Shown: positions 22,063-35,689 of the stretch, piece by piece
How the letters are laid out: each line of letters starts with the position of its first letter
Numbering within the stretch: position 1 is the first letter of the stretch
Notes under the pieces: model-generated
Told to the model about the DNA's origin: nothing
Database searches by the model: none
What the model saw: the letters and a program-made list of their open reading frames with translations, nothing else
Made by a program: the position numbers and the translations under genes
Assembly: GCA_037903355.1 (NCBI GenBank)
Contig: JBAJFE010000026.1
Span: 1,302,001-1,366,000 of the forward strand
DNA length: 64,000 nt
From: Trichuris trichiura
Lineage: Eukaryota > Nematoda > Enoplea > Trichinellida > Trichuridae
Direction of reading: 5' to 3'

Positions 22063-25000
22063 ACCATTGACGCGGCGTCAATATAATTCGGGCGCCGACG
22101 TCTCTTCCCGGCGGACCCATTTTAAACGTCAACTTCAGTTTTGCAAATTAATTTCTAATAGAGTAAATCTATTCATTCCGCTGTGTGTCGCCCCATTGCG
22201 GCTTTGCGCTTCTCAATTCGCGTTGAGTTCATAGGTGCCGGCGACCTTTTGATACGCGCGCTTGCGATCATCGTAAATCAGTGGCAAGTTTAAAAAAATG
22301 CTTTACGGAAAAAGGCATCGATCGGATTTCATGTCGTTCAATGTCATTGCGTTGAAAATAGGCAAGCGTCCATCGACTGCCTTCGAATGAACGGTGGCTT
22401 TAGTGAAGGTGACATTGGCGTCAGTTGCCTTAATCGGTTGAAAAGTTGTCTCAGTTGGCAAATGACAAGACATCTGGTGGCCAAATGGCTTTTTTGGTCG
22501 TTTCTGTTCCTTTGGCGGGATGCTTCAATCCTTGTTGATATAACAACCGGTCCGATTGATCGGAAAACATTTAAACGAAAGCGAAGTGCGATCAATTGCG
22601 CCGAGAAAGTTGTATTGCTTTGCTGCTTTTCTCCAGTGCAAATTTGCTGCTTAATTCAAACATGCAAGAGGACGTTAACCTTGCCGCTGCGGTCGGCAAA
22701 ACAGTAGCGTCTAGGTCAGTTGATTTATTAGATAATCGATTTTAAGTTCAAAAATGCCGTTGAGTTGTTTAACTATTGATAAGTGAACAATGGCCTTGCA
22801 AAGGTTTTATTTATTGCAGGCATTACACAACTGAACGACTACGAATCAATAAATACAAGAAGCGTTAAAGATTTCGTAGCATTTCTGCAAAACTCAATAA
22901 TTGCGCATGAATTGGCGTTGAATCACAATACAGTTCATTTAAAGGACCAACTATGCTGATAATGGTTAAACATAAAGAGATAGTATTGTAGAAGAGGTTT
23001 GGATGTGAAATTTTTAACTTAAAAAATTGTTTGGACACGCTGCGAAGACACGTACATTCCTTTAGCAAGGTGGAAGCGCTTTATACGTCTTCAATTCGTA
23101 AATGTTTCTTTCTGCTCATAATCCTGTGTTCAGTGAGCTTTGAATTTATAGAGCGTATGATTTTTGTTGAAAGAAAATTGCATTACGATAACAACATTGC
23201 TTGCTTTACTTGTTGGTGCAAATTTTGAATGATCGTTGACTGCTGTCAGGACATTATCAATTTCCTCATCGCGAAGAAACCACTATCTTGTCCCGGAAAC
23301 TCACTTGTTGCCGCAATTACTTTTTAGCACGTGAGCAAAAGTGATACTTTGGTTGCCTGGAAAAGTGATTTTTTCCCTCCGCGCTTATTGAGGAAATCGA
23401 TGGTTGCCCTGACGATTGATCAGTAAAGTTATTGTGAATTAAATTGATTCGTACTGCAGAAATTCAAAACACACGCAGTGTCTCACGGGATGTCGCCATG
23501 CTAGCACTGCTGAACTCGCGCTTTCTTACAAAAATAAATTCTACGAATTCATTTACTGTTGAAATGATTTGTTAATCCCTGCATTCTAGCTTTTATCTAT
23601 GAAGCAATGTGCTTCAAACGCATAGCCAGAAAAGAAAACCTGAATACTTTTTAACGTTATACTGTACCACGTCAGCACTTCAAATAGGTAACATTCGCCT
23701 GCTTTGTGGTGCATTTCATTTTTCAAAAGTTAAGCAGTAATACGTAATTATGATGCTGTTCAAATAAAACTCACCAAAGGAAAGTTATTTGTAATTTTCG
23801 TATTTCCTAAAGAAAAAAGAACTACTAAAAGTAAACATGCGTGCGTGTGCATTCACAGCATTCGCAAACTGTATAACAAGTAAATTCATTAGCACGATAA
23901 TTTTACCGGGTCCATTGATTAGTTTTATCACTTTTTCGATTTGAAGTAAACTTTTTTGCCGCAAGCTTAGATTTAAATAAACCAATTAAAATAATGTGCC
24001 AACATAAGTATGAAGTCCCGAAATTGTAAATTTTTAAGAATTTTTAGGCCTGTTCGAGCTACGCTCAGGAATGTACAGTAAGAAATCTGAATGCAGGTGA
24101 ATCAATGAAAAAATTTAAGTTACCGCTGGTCACCGTGAAGATGCACTACCTAAGCTCAAGCCAAAAAACGGAATTTTGCTTGCCTGGAGGAGAAATCGTG
24201 ACTAGCGCGAGTCAAATTTTAGCAAGCCATTTGCCATACCAGGAAGTCCGAGCCCCATTCTCGACTGAAACATAGGTGTCGCTGATGGTCAACAAGAACT
24301 TAAATTTTTTCGTTGTTTCGCTTGCATTAGAGCTGCTGTGCATTGACGCCCAGTTGTTACAAAGATCGAGGCCGACTGAAACACATTCATTTAATTTATA
24401 CAAAGCTTATATTGTAGTAATCTCCGTTGGTTTTCATAACAAAGAACTTATGCGTGCTCTATTTTGGTGATTTGAAGAGCTGTTAAAAGGCTTCTGCAAG
24501 CTTTCGTGAAGTACTTTGTCCAGGTTTTGCTGAACTCAAGCTTTTCCAAGAGAACAAAGTTGTTTTTGATTTCGTTTATTACAAGCAGCTATTGATCAGT
24601 GCATTTCATGTCTTCTGTGAAGCAAAAATACCACAAGGAAATGGTACTAAAATAAACCTGAAAACTTTGTTTGGGTTACGGTACGTTGTTAACTCTTTAA
24701 TCTTGTATAAATTATTAAAAATGACGTTGACTGCAGGTTTTTCAGTGCTGTTAATTGGCAAAAGTTTCATATAGTTTATTTTTATGTATAATAAAAAGAG
24801 TTTATCTTACAGGTTGGCTGAGCAGTTGCGGAAGAAGCCCGGGGCAGACTTAAAATGATTAGAGAATTATCATCCTAATAGAAATTCACTTACGTTTGAT
24901 CGAAGAATTCCGATGGCAGTAAGGAAACCAACAGAAGTGCTGCAGTGCCGTTACAGTAATAGAGGTGGTAAACTGAATCCATCAGTTCTGCTCTGTACCC

Positions 25001-27391
25001 TACTTCATCATGTTTGACAAAGAAGATGCTAAAAGCGACGTAAAATATACAAGAGACCCAAATGCCATTGCGGAGCAATTCCGAAGTCCGACTGGCAAGC
25101 AGGTAAGCATTTGCATTTATTGTTCCGTCGAATAATACTAATAGTTTGTCTCAGTAACTTGTTTCCTTGCGGCGGTTCGCAAGAGTTAGTTTTCTAAATT
25201 TGTGTAAAAGCAATTAGCCAAGCGGGGTTGCATTTTGATTGACCTTTACGATTTAAATTAGCCGAACCGGCGATGCATAACAACACAATTTCTACTCATT
25301 GCACCTTATTTCGTAGCCAATTTTCTTTTATTTGGGGAAAAATATCGTTTTCCGGTATGCTTAATTTCCATTTCCGGTCTTTTCCATTATACGCCCGCTG
25401 GTTACTGTATTTAGAAGTAAAATCAAGTTCTGTTCGTCCAAGTAACTAGATGAAGCCTAAGCTAAAGTCAGTGCTAAGCTTAGATTTAAGCATAAGTTAC
25501 TAAGGCCAGATGGTCTTGAGTTTTAGCTTAAGCTTAGGCAATGAGCGGTTATTTGGTTTAACAGAACGTGATTTTAATTCCACCCACAGTGTTCGCCAAG
25601 CGTTTAAAGGAAAAGGTTCCCATTTTTTTGCGAGATTATTTAACATGCTAGCATTTTTCTTATATTTGTTTTCATGAATAAATGTTTTAAATTTCGCTGA
25701 AATAAGCAATTAAAAATGTCGACAAACGAATGCATGTATATGACCTATCGCTTTGGCATCCTTTTACTGCGGGAATCAGAATCGTATTATCTTAAAGTCA
25801 AGCTAGCCAGCGCGAAAGAAAAGGATATCGTCTCTCTAGCGCCCTATCGTCATCCTGCAAGTTTCCCGGCCATCTTGTCCTGCTCTTACCTAAGCTTAAA
25901 GTTAAACTAAGGCTTATATCTTGGCTTAGATTTGGGTAAGAGTAAAAAAGAGCGATTGGCATGCTCTCCATTAAACGCAGAACGAGTCAAGGGCGTGCTT
26001 GCCAGAAATGAACCTGCATTTCTCAGACGGTGGAGAAGTTAGAGACAAGATCCAAAAAGGGTGACTATGTGCTGAAATGTCTTACCATTTAGCAGACACT
26101 GAGAATACTAATGGTTAATCTGATTTATGAAATCATAATTTTGTATTATTGATTTTACCTTTGCATCTTGCTTCATTGATCAGCGGTGCCTGACCTTTTG
26201 TCTTTGAAAGTTCCGCGCCAGCTATACATGTACTTTTTCAGGCCACGTTAACAGTTCTTTTCTTAGGTGACATTTTACGTGAGCTACAAAACTGCTCATC
26301 TTCATAATATTTTTTCGTCCAACGTAATTCGCCTAATTGGCGATTGTAATTTCCAAAAATAACGATAGCAATTTGCTTTCTTGCATCGTAATATTAAACT
26401 AACCGCGTCAGCTTCTGCACTTAAATGCGCCCTTGAGTTTGACAATATTCGGATTGTAAATCGAAATAGCTTCTAACACGTTCGTTTTCTAGTATTTGCA
26501 ACCTATTTTATGGCGACAAACTTTATTGTAATAATCAATAAACTTGAATTCAAGCGTTGCTGAAAAGGCAGTTGATTTGCTGAGGCTTTCTTAAACGAGA
26601 AGAGCAGCCATTGAAGATAAAGTCTTTTTGAACCTTTAAATCTTTTCTGACGCTTGCAGTCTGTAGCTTCCTCCATCATCTGTTCCCTGCAGTTCAGTTG
26701 ACCATTTGATTATGAAATCTTAAGGCTAATGTTTTTCTCGTCCAAAATTGTCAGATATGCACTTATTGTAACGCAGTTACCACAAGCGGTGCACAGCAAC
26801 TCGCATAGAAAGAATTATTAAAAATGGGAACCTTAAGTGTTCGCAGGTACTGTTCAGCTGGTTAATACTGGGGCAATACGCAGTGGGAACTATGTCAAAT
26901 AAAGCTTCAAAACATCACTTAATGCGTGCTGTAGACACGCAAGCTAATGGTGGATGAAGTTCTGTTGTTTTCAGATTAAAGGATTAAGAACTCGTTGATG
27001 AATGTAGAACTTTTTGTAATAGCTTTACAGGCGTTCACATATCAAGTCACTGTAAACCTCGTTTAATGTTGTAGTTATTATGATAATAAAACGCACTGTG
27101 GAAGCCTAAATTATAACTTTTTGTGGATTTAGGATGGCAAGGTACGCTAAGCCTGTTTGTTAATAAAAGACCAAAGAAAAAGGGTGGAAAAGGCAGAGCT
27201 TTCAGAATTTTCGGTCGTCATCATCAACATCAGAAAAGAAGGGCTTTCTACAGGGACAAATAACGATGCGTTGTTCATTAGAGAAACGTTGGGAAACAAT
27301 TTAACCTTTACGTGGCACATACAACTTTATCATTTCTTTTCGTGACGTTTAAAGAGAATTACGTTTGTAATACGTAATATACTAGGACAAT
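22063..27391. other. Gene-poor A/T-rich region
   Basis: No conserved gene is supported. It contains two TAAGC/GCTTA-rich repeat patches (25430-25545 and 25868-25945). One open minus-strand stretch near 24890-25140 encodes two hydrophobic segments and is listed separately. Confidence 0.35.
24890..25140 (-). CDS. Possible exon with two hydrophobic segments, unrecognised
   Basis: A minus-strand frame of about 83 codons ends at TGA near 24895 and is open upstream to about 25140. It encodes two hydrophobic stretches (WVSCIFYVAFSIFFV and CNGTAALLLVSLLP) joined by a polar loop. This would fit the last two helices of a small membrane protein or receptor. There is no ATG, and no partner exon could be joined with confidence, so it may be chance. 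Confidence 0.2.
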
Positions 27392-28905
27392 TTAAGCAAA
27401 GGCGTTACCATAATAGTCCCCAATGAAAAGGACCACTCTGCTAGGTCTATCCATTATTGCAAACAGGAAAGGATGATCAGCGATGAACCTGGGTGGAATT
27501 CTTTCCGGTCCCACGCTTTCAATTGCCATGACAAGGGCGGTTGCTGCTGCTGCTTCACTTCCTTTTTCGTTTATCTGTAAAAAGGAAAGTGATTGTAAAC
27601 AAAATACCTTGATACAAAACCATACAATTTCATTCTGTTTTTCTACAGCGAATGTGTTGTGAAAGAGGACGTACTGGCGGGAAAAACGAAATTTAAAAGT
27701 TTAATTTCGAGAAGGAATTTACCTATGTTCAGACTTCGTTCATAGCAAAATGTAAAGATTTTTACTGTTCGCTGGTGACGAAACACGCATGACTCAAATA
27801 CAAATAAAACTGTCTACTTTTAAACAGGTCAAACCGGTATGAAAAAGCGATTAAACTAATTCGCCCTGTCAAACTGCGTGTAAAGAAAAAGAGATGACCT
27901 ATTTACTTCAATGAAAGCTTTGTGAAAGGCTTCTGAGACATAGAAGTCGCGACTTCCGGTGATTTTGCTAAAATCTGCCAAGTTTGGGGTGAACATATCA
28001 GTAAAGCCAAGACGCTGCAGAACTTTCTTCAATTGTAGTTCATATTCCAATTTAAATTTAGGAATGCGTACCTATTGACAAAGACAATCTATTGCCAGAA
28101 TTACAGGGTCTCATATAGTTACCTCAACTTGCGTTGGGACAGCTGAATCAAATGAGTGAAGCAACTTCTTTGCGTTTAGCTTATTCATCACGTCTTTAAG
28201 ACCAAACTTTTGTTTCGGTAGGACAAAATACATTATCAACTTGTCACTCACGTATGGCATGCCCAAAATTTGATATTCATCCGTCTCGACGTACTGCAGC
28301 TCTTGTTCCATCTGCATCATGTCAACCATTTTTTCTTCACTTTGCGTTACAAAGAAAGTGGCCTTTTTCGTGAGTGCCGTTTCAAATTGAATTTTCCAAT
28401 TCGCTTTAAAGTATATGGCATTAGTAAGCACCAAACGAGTTAGCGCATTTAATGCCCCTTCGGGTATAAGATCTTTGATTTTTCCCTTCGTCTTTTCTTC
28501 AATCCAAGTGTTAATGCGTCTGCGCGCTTCCTCACTTTGTCCAAAGTTCAATACTTCTATGTCAGCGGAATATTCTTCTTGTATGCGCTTTCTAAATTCT
28601 GGCAAAACATGCAGATCCAAGTGCCCATATAGTCTGTTTGCAAGGTACAACTCGCAACCATTGCTTGTGTTGTAATTTAAAGATTTCATTGCGCTGCTTA
28701 AAAGTGAACTAATCTGATTGTCTTCAAGCGAACTTTCAAATAACTTGGCTTTCATTTGCGATCTAGTATTGCCTGATGAACCGACATAGGTCATTCCCAA
28801 AGCAACCATTATCGAGAAAGGTGATATAAAGAAACTTTGATTTACCGCAGCCGCTTCACGGTATATGCGCAAGGCAAAATCAGTACTGCTTATATCCAAC
28901 GACAT
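27392..28905 (-). CDS. Serpin, inhibitory type, no signal peptide
   Basis: Serine protease inhibitor family. Three exons on the minus strand, 28905-28123, 28071-27907 and 27574-27392, give 376 residues, the normal serpin length. Visible family features are FFISPFSIMVALGMTYVG, LVLTNAIYFKANWKIQF, the breach/shutter-region blocks, FHKAFIEINEKGSE and the C-terminal HPFLFAIMDRPSRVVLFIGD. The reactive-loop hinge is GSEAAAATA, with the small residues needed for loop insertion, so inhibition is expected. The loop is a few residues longer than in antitrypsin, which leaves P1 uncertain (the Glu of AIES or the Arg of PERIP). The N-terminus starts directly in helix A without a signal peptide, so a cytoplasmic clade-B-like location or non-classical release is likely. 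Introns are 51 and 332 bp. Confidence 0.93.
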
Positions 28906-29870
28906 TTTCAGTTTACCATCAAAGCTTCTTTGTTATGAACTCTTACAGCATCAAGAAACTTGCGATTACTGTAAATGAAAACAAGTACAACTGGATTACT
29001 ACCCCTTCACTTTGTCACGTGATATAAAACATAAAAGAAAAATAGCCGCTAATTAGCTTAAAAAACCTAAGGCGTTCTCTTTGTCCGCAATTTTCAATCT
29101 GCAGCACTTTAATCTATTTGGATGACCGACTCGTTACAGGGCCCCATTTTTGCTAAAAAAGAATAGGCGCTTCGACTTGTTTAACAGGAGTCTTTGCATT
29201 TTGTATTTAAATAATGATTGTAGCGTAAATTGCTTCTAATAATATCCGTTCAATAGAGCTGAAGACTGACTTTTCCAAACACTGGCCTTATCTGTGCTTG
29301 TGGAAAAAATCATGTCAGCATAAATGGTTATCTTGCCTACGTGGCTTGATGAAATTTACTTCGATTAAGACGTATATTTTAAAATCTTTTTGATCGTACA
29401 TATGGGCGAAGTTTATATGAAGCAAATGACTTTTTCATTCTTAAACGTCGTTCCCGTTCCTAATAAGGCCGTTTAACGCTCACAATGTACAGGCTTATGT
29501 TAACGCTGAACTACTATGATGTAAGAAGCCGAAGCATTTCAAAGAATGCTGATCAGTTAGTGAAGCTTTAGTTATCGATTCATTATTGTGATATGGTGAA
29601 CTAAGGGTTCCAATATGCGATATATTATACAAGCGGCGCAGAGTCTTTCTGTCAAGTTTCCGTACAGCGTAAGAAAATGGATGAGGCAGCGTACTACCTG
29701 TTTTTCTTGTTTTCTCTTTGATTAAACGCAATAGCATTTTTTTAAACAGTGCTTCATTTATTGTTGCGACATCATTTTTGCATCTATCTTTAAAGAGTTG
29801 AACTGCAAGTTGTATGTTGAGGAAAACTTATCTTAATTGTTTAGTTTTGTTTCTTACAACGTAAGATTGA
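28906..29870. other. Upstream region of the serpin, no supported gene
   Basis: A/T-rich sequence without a conserved ORF. It should hold the serpin promoter in its first few hundred bases (minus orientation). Near 29530-29560 a strongly decayed hammerhead-like stem can be imagined, but its core is broken. Confidence 0.3.
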
Positions 29871-30060
29871 ATAGTGTATAGTCTTCTACGGCTTTTCCCG
29901 TTTATCTGTTGTGCTGGTATCTGTAAATTAAACGAAACAGAAACTGTTTCGTTTAATTTACAGATACCAGCACAAAAGATAAACGGGAAAAGCCGTAGAA
30001 GACCATACACTATGAAATCCCATCCCGTTACGAAGCACCCAGTGTTCAAGAACGTAAGAT
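29871..30060. mobile_element. Palindromic Penelope-derived foldback element
   Basis: Two almost perfect 70-bp inverted arms (29871-29940 and 29944-30013) are separated by three bases. The arms contain the segment GGCTTTTCCCGTTTATCT and its complement. On the right side the sequence runs into a short frame beginning at ATG 30012 and encoding PVTKHPVFKN, a peptide also found after the equivalent tail at 59080 and 54510. The shared tail links it to the elements at 54.3-54.9 and 58.7-59.1 kb and to the Penelope-like remnant at 43-44.7 kb. Confidence 0.7.
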
Positions 30061-31006
30061 TGGATATTAAGTCTCTTTGGGTATGTAAACTGAATGCTAC
30101 ATGCAGTAGCTACTAAGTGTTCTCCGTTTTGAAGTCGAGTCGTTGATAGGGCAAAGCAGATGGTCATGCTTGATTCAACGATAGAAGAAATTTTTCATCT
30201 ACTCGATTATGGTTGAATTTGTCTCGTGCAATATACATTAATTTTTTTTGCATAGTACGATGAATCCTGAACTCTCCAAGGAGGTTTCAAATTATGATTT
30301 GCTTATTTTTACAAACTGACAAATGCGTTACGAAAATGTTCTGAATAATTCACAGCAAGCATTTTTACTCATAAAAGTTTAATTTTTAGTGGTAATAATT
30401 ACTGATATATTTTCGATGCTGCGTGTTCAACCTAGTGACAACGCGGTTTACTTCTTGGTGGCAGAAGGCGTTAAGCGTTTCGTCAACTCACAGTTTAAAT
30501 CCGTTTATGGTAGCGCTGTATCTTCGTTTCTTTTTAAAAAAGGAAATTCGTTTCGGATCTTATCCACTGTCCCTAAAACAACCTGCCATTGTCTGAAAAT
30601 GCATGTTTCATCTTACTGTAGGTTTTCCGGACGTCCTGCTCAGCCTTAAGCTAAGCCAAACCAAAAAGGTAAGGCTTTGGCTTAAAGTTAGCCAATGGTA
30701 GAACAGGCTGGCTAACGAACTTATAATAAATACGGAATAGAGTGCCAGCCACTTTCCTGAGAGGAACCTGAATTTTTACAACGGCAGTGGCTACGGTATT
30801 TTTTTCTGCAAGGAAATAATTTTAAAAAGTCTGTTTTCCCAGTAGTTTAGTGGTGTAGACAGTTTGAACGATTAAAATGCGACTAAGTTGACAAAATGGA
30901 CTGGCCCTACACAAAGCTTTGTAGACTCTTTCAATAATGAAAGAATTCTGCGTCTTTAGTTCCAATGAACGTCAAGAAATTTGATTTCGACGCCCCTTGA
31001 ACTCGG
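30061..31006. other. Intergenic, no supported gene
   Basis: No conserved ORF. A TAAGC/GGCTTA-rich inverted patch lies at 30628-30715, related to patches at 7.1, 25.4 and 25.9 kb. Confidence 0.3.
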
Positions 31007-31362
31007 TTCTCAAACCGCGGCGTATGGGGAGCTGAAGCTGTCAAAATTTCAGTTTGACGCAGCGTCAAAGCGGGTTTACGTCAAACTGTGGCTTATGGTG
31101 AGTTAAAGCTAATAAAAGTTCATTTTGACGCCGCGTCAAGGCGGGTCTACGTCAAACTGTGACTTGTGGTGAACTAAAGCCAATAAAACTTCACTTTGAT
31201 GCCGCGTCAAGACGAGCCCACGTCAAACTGCGGCATATAGTGAACTGAAGCTATTAAAGTTTCACTTTGACGCCGCATTAAGGTAGTCTCACGTCAAACT
31301 GTGGCGTGCGGCGAACCGGAACGCTTAAAATTTCATTTTGGCGCCGCGTCAAGTTCGTATTG
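31007..31362. repeat. 71-bp tandem repeat, about five units
   Basis: The marker ACGTCAAACTG starts at 31078, 31149, 31220 and 31291, exactly 71 bp apart, and diverged half-units lie on both sides. Each unit also carries a small palindrome TTGACGCCGCGTCAA or a variant. The array ends in TGACGTCACGTCAAG, which contains a perfect CRE-type octamer. Units differ by several substitutions, so the array is not recent. Confidence 0.85.
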
Positions 31363-34300
31363 ACGTCACGTCAAGATGAGACATTTCTAGTTAAACGTCA
31401 AAGTTGAGTTGCATGAGCGATTTGTCACTGATTTGTTGCTTCGAATGTTTTCTTATTAAGTTGACTTTTGGGGACTGCTGTCTCTCTGTCATTGCTGCGC
31501 TTTAAATTAGTGTTGATGACGGTTTACGATCAGCCCTGAAAGTTCAAATTTAATGATAAGTTGGAGAAAATATCCCGCATCTTTCTGTACAGTTCAATAG
31601 TCAATGATTATTTCTTATGGGTGATCAAGTTTATGAGGTTTTAGGAAAATGTTTTCTTTTAAGGCTTTTTATGCGTGATTTATTACTGCTTTTTCTTTCT
31701 ACTTGTCACTTTGTTCTTCTTGTTGCACTTTTCTTTTTCCATCCGAAGAAATTACGTTATTTTTAAAGCAGACGATCAAATGGAATCCTTTTCAATACGT
31801 TCCAGGCGTAGCTTTTAAGGAATGTTGTCATTTTACAAAATTCTTTGCTCACACAGGTTCTGTAGGTAAGGCAAACATCAGAAAACGGGAAACATTATCA
31901 GTTCGAAGGACAAGATTACTTTTTCGATAGCAAAACGGTTTATTCGCATTGCAAGTAAAATAGAACGAATTATCCAGGCTTTCGCAACTGAACTGGTTCC
32001 GTTTTCAGCGATAAAGCAGAGATCTACCTTAACCTTATCGTCTTGTCTGCGCCTTATCACTATCGACGGGTGCAATGGCCCAATTTCAGTTTGCTCTCGT
32101 TAAAAATCACTGAGCAGCCGCTTATTTCTGACACCTATTTGTTGCTGCTTCATTTTCTTCGTTAGTGCTCATCGTGAAAGCACGCGCGGAACGGATGACT
32201 CGTTACGTAAGAATTGCGGACTTCCGTTGTGGCAGTCGGCAAAAAAGGTGTATGAACGGTGATTGTAGCAGTCGTATTTGTGAAAGCAATGGCAGTCGGT
32301 AAGCAAAAACGATGAATGAAATGTAACGAGAATGAGTGGCCCTCTTCAGTTTTAGTATTAAAAACGTTAGCTTTGTAAAATTACTATTAAAAACAGTTTC
32401 CATTTATTTTTATGAGCCAAATGAGCTAAAGGAAAGCAATTTTTCTTGAGTAAGATTTTCCTTTCTATCCAATTTCCCTTTAGAATTGAGCTTTTCTTAT
32501 GATGAAAAACGAAAGTAAGCACTTTTTAAATGTCAGAGGAATAGCTGATGCGTGAACAAGTGATGGGAAATTATGTGTCTGTGCCATGACATTTGGATAC
32601 AGTACATATTATCAAGATATAGTCAACTTCTCTGTAGTTGAACCAGAATTTTTTTAATTGTAATTTCCTTTCGGTTGCATTGGAATTCCCCCTTTTCAAA
32701 CAAATGTCGATTGAATTCCAACTGCGCACTGTTGTGACGAGGCAAAGTTGGCATTCACACTTGCTCTGCACTGGCTAACGCTTCGTAGAAAATAATTCAC
32801 TTTGTATTCTCTGCTTAGGACTTACCGTTTTTTGAGTATTCTTGGGCGGACATTTCTAATTAGATAAGCTGCTATAATAACTGTCATGCTTGATATTCAT
32901 TAAGCTTTGTATTAACGCTGCCAGGTGTACCTGTTCAATTGAAACGAGTGTTGTAGTACTTTCATCACAATTTTGACGTTTTAAGACCTTTGGCTCTCTG
33001 CAGTTTCTAAAAAATAATTTTGTTTCATTGTACACACTTCACTATTGGCGTGTCCGCTTAACTGAAGCGTCTTTTATATAGGGCTTAAATTTTCGATCTA
33101 TTCGCAAGCGCTTCTGGAATGACGAACAGAAAATTTACGAAGGTAACAAACCATATCCGTATGCACTGATATTGTTTCTAGAGGATTACTGTCGTTTCAT
33201 CGGCAGATGGTTTTATCGACTATTCATTTTGAAGAGTGCAATTACGAACGAAGCTTTAAGCGACCTGTCCACGTTACGAGTGCCACTAGTTTACAATGTA
33301 TGTTGAATCATCTGTCGAAAGTATTAATTGGGAAGAAGCTTAGAGTATCATTATTTTTCTCTGTTTATTTTGCTATTGGTATTCAGTGTTGTTGCGCGTA
33401 CAGTTCATACAACATGTAGACTCCTTCATCAGCCATTAGACTCTAGTACGCGAAGAGACTAATCTATTGTCTTCATTACGTAGAAGTCAAAATGTCTTGG
33501 GTTTTATGTTGTCAACGTTTTTTTGACAGTTGTCTTCCTTCCACTTATCTCGTACGTCGTGACCTTGATATATGTATGCGTTATTAGATTGGTGAGAAAA
33601 TGAAGAACTCCAGAACTTGATCTTTTAAGACCTTACAGAAAGGTCGTTAGAATGTAAATTTTGCTTATTTCAATCAAAAGGCTTAGGTGTCGTCCGCGTT
33701 ATCAGTTTCTAAGTTTAAGAACGAAAGTGTGAAATGGCGTAAACAGTGCTAGTATTAATAATTTCCATCGCAGATTTAGTTCGGTACTTTGAACAAGCGT
33801 TTGTGACGTCTCTGAGCCATTCTTCTGTGGCAATAATAGAGTGCACAACGATGTGAGTGTCACGCAGGGAAGAGAAATTTTGGTTATTTTAAACGCATTA
33901 TAAAGTATTGACCTGTCTTTGTCTTAACTCTTTTATTCCATATGGCCATAAAATTAGACATCCGTAGCGGTTGATTTTATTGTCTATATTTTGCTGACTT
34001 GAGCTCTATATCCAAATTAAGTAAAGTTACTATTACAACGAACGGTCCTAAAAAATGTTTTGTAGAAAGCAAAGCAATTTCTTAAAATTTTTACAAAAAT
34101 GCCACCTTCAAAGCTTAATATATCACATTAAAAAAACCTTCTTAACGTAAGAGAACTATTATTTCGGACATGGCATCGTGGGTTCTGGAGTGTGTGAGCA
34201 CGATACTCTGTAATCGTAGATGCTTTAATTTCTTGATCTAGGAACGGTTACGTCTGACAGTTTGGGCTTTTCTCTCCTTGATAGCAGTTTTCATTAGGGT

Positions 34301-35689
34301 CATTGTTTCCATTAGTAGGTCGCACTAACTCTCACAAAGGTTTCGTGCGTGTAAGGAGTGACATATTCTAGGTTTTCCCTGCATGTGACACTGACTATTT
34401 GCATGTAATTGTTGCATAAACCGAGGCTAAGGAACCTTTTTGCTGCCGCGAGCCGTTCGGACGTTTGTAAGACCATTCGCGGGCCATACAGAATACTCCA
34501 CCAAAGGACATAGCCTGTATTGTTTGCACGTATGTTCATTTAAGTCACCCTTCGAACAAAGCGATAAGGCGAGATAAGAATAACACTTTGGGTCGGTAGG
34601 CGGCCTCCACGCTACTGACGCGCACACTAGTGCAGCTTAGTTCTTGCCTCCGAAGACTAACGATATCGGTTTGTCGACAGAGAGCCAACAGCAGGGCAGT
34701 CTTCTTAGCCAGGCTGATGCTGTCTGCTTGTTACGCAAGATTTATGTTATTACTGGAATTCACATACAACGAGTGTATCGCATTTTCAAAAAATAAGGTT
34801 CCACAGTCACATTTCACTGAATCTCGCATCCATGTGCGGTTGTCTCAGTTGGTGAGAGGGAATGTTTTGAGGACCGGATGGAATCGTCTCTCGGGTCGGA
34901 CGTTCCCCACTGCTGGCATAAACTCTCCGCGTTGTATCGCTAACTAATGTTCAAGGCTTCTTGCTAGAAAAAGTTGTTGCTATCGACGGTCAATCCAATT
35001 TCTTAAAAACACAGAAGACCATTCTCTTTCTTTGCCAATTGAGTGCACAGATTTTACCACCTACAACATACCGTCTACATAGCAATGCGTAATTGCAAAC
35101 GAACAAAAAACCATTGGATACTTGATAGACTTAAACACCCATTACAAAGAGGATAGAAACAGAGAGGAGGCAAAACCAACACTAAAAGATTTTAAAGTAG
35201 CGAGAACACCGGAGCAGAAAAGGTGGCGCTAACAAAACAGATACATAGAGAAGAGACAGAAATATGACAGAAAGAAGAGAAAAAGCAAAGAATTCATTAA
35301 AATGGATGTGTAAGAAGAAAAACTGGAAAAATGAAGCAAACAGCGAAGGAATAACTGAAAGCAGAAGAAAACATGAGTGAAGATCAAAAAATGGAGAGCA
35401 AATAGCAAGCAACGAGATAGGCAGAAATTATAAATCAGAAAAACGCACAGAAGAGAAGGTCGAAAAGTGACGATATAAAGCAGTAGACTTGCGGCAGACC
35501 GAAATGAATGGCACACCCACGACGAACAGAAAGGGACAACTTAATGTTGAATAACTAAAAGAATACGAAGAAAAAATGTCAGGAAGAAAAAAGCCGTCAA
35601 AAAAAGGAAAAGAAAGCAAACCAGATCAGAGAGAAGTAAACAACAAGGCAACTTTTGGACTATTCCGATTTTTACCTCGTCCTATAGAC
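31363..35689. other. Gene-poor region, no supported gene
   Basis: Short ORFs only, none recognisable. Between about 35040 and 35640 the + strand is strongly purine-rich (GAA/AGA-rich), which creates long but meaningless minus-strand frames rich in Phe, Ser and Leu. Confidence 0.35.

Noticed and set aside
29526..29560. Hammerhead-like stem on the minus strand
   Set aside because: The stem GCATT/AATGC pairs, but the core reads CTGATCA and the GAAA strand is lost, so it is too decayed to call.
35182..35619. Phe/Leu/Ser-rich minus-strand ORFs resembling membrane proteins
   Set aside because: They are the complement of a purine-rich + strand tract, and composition alone explains the hydrophobic look.
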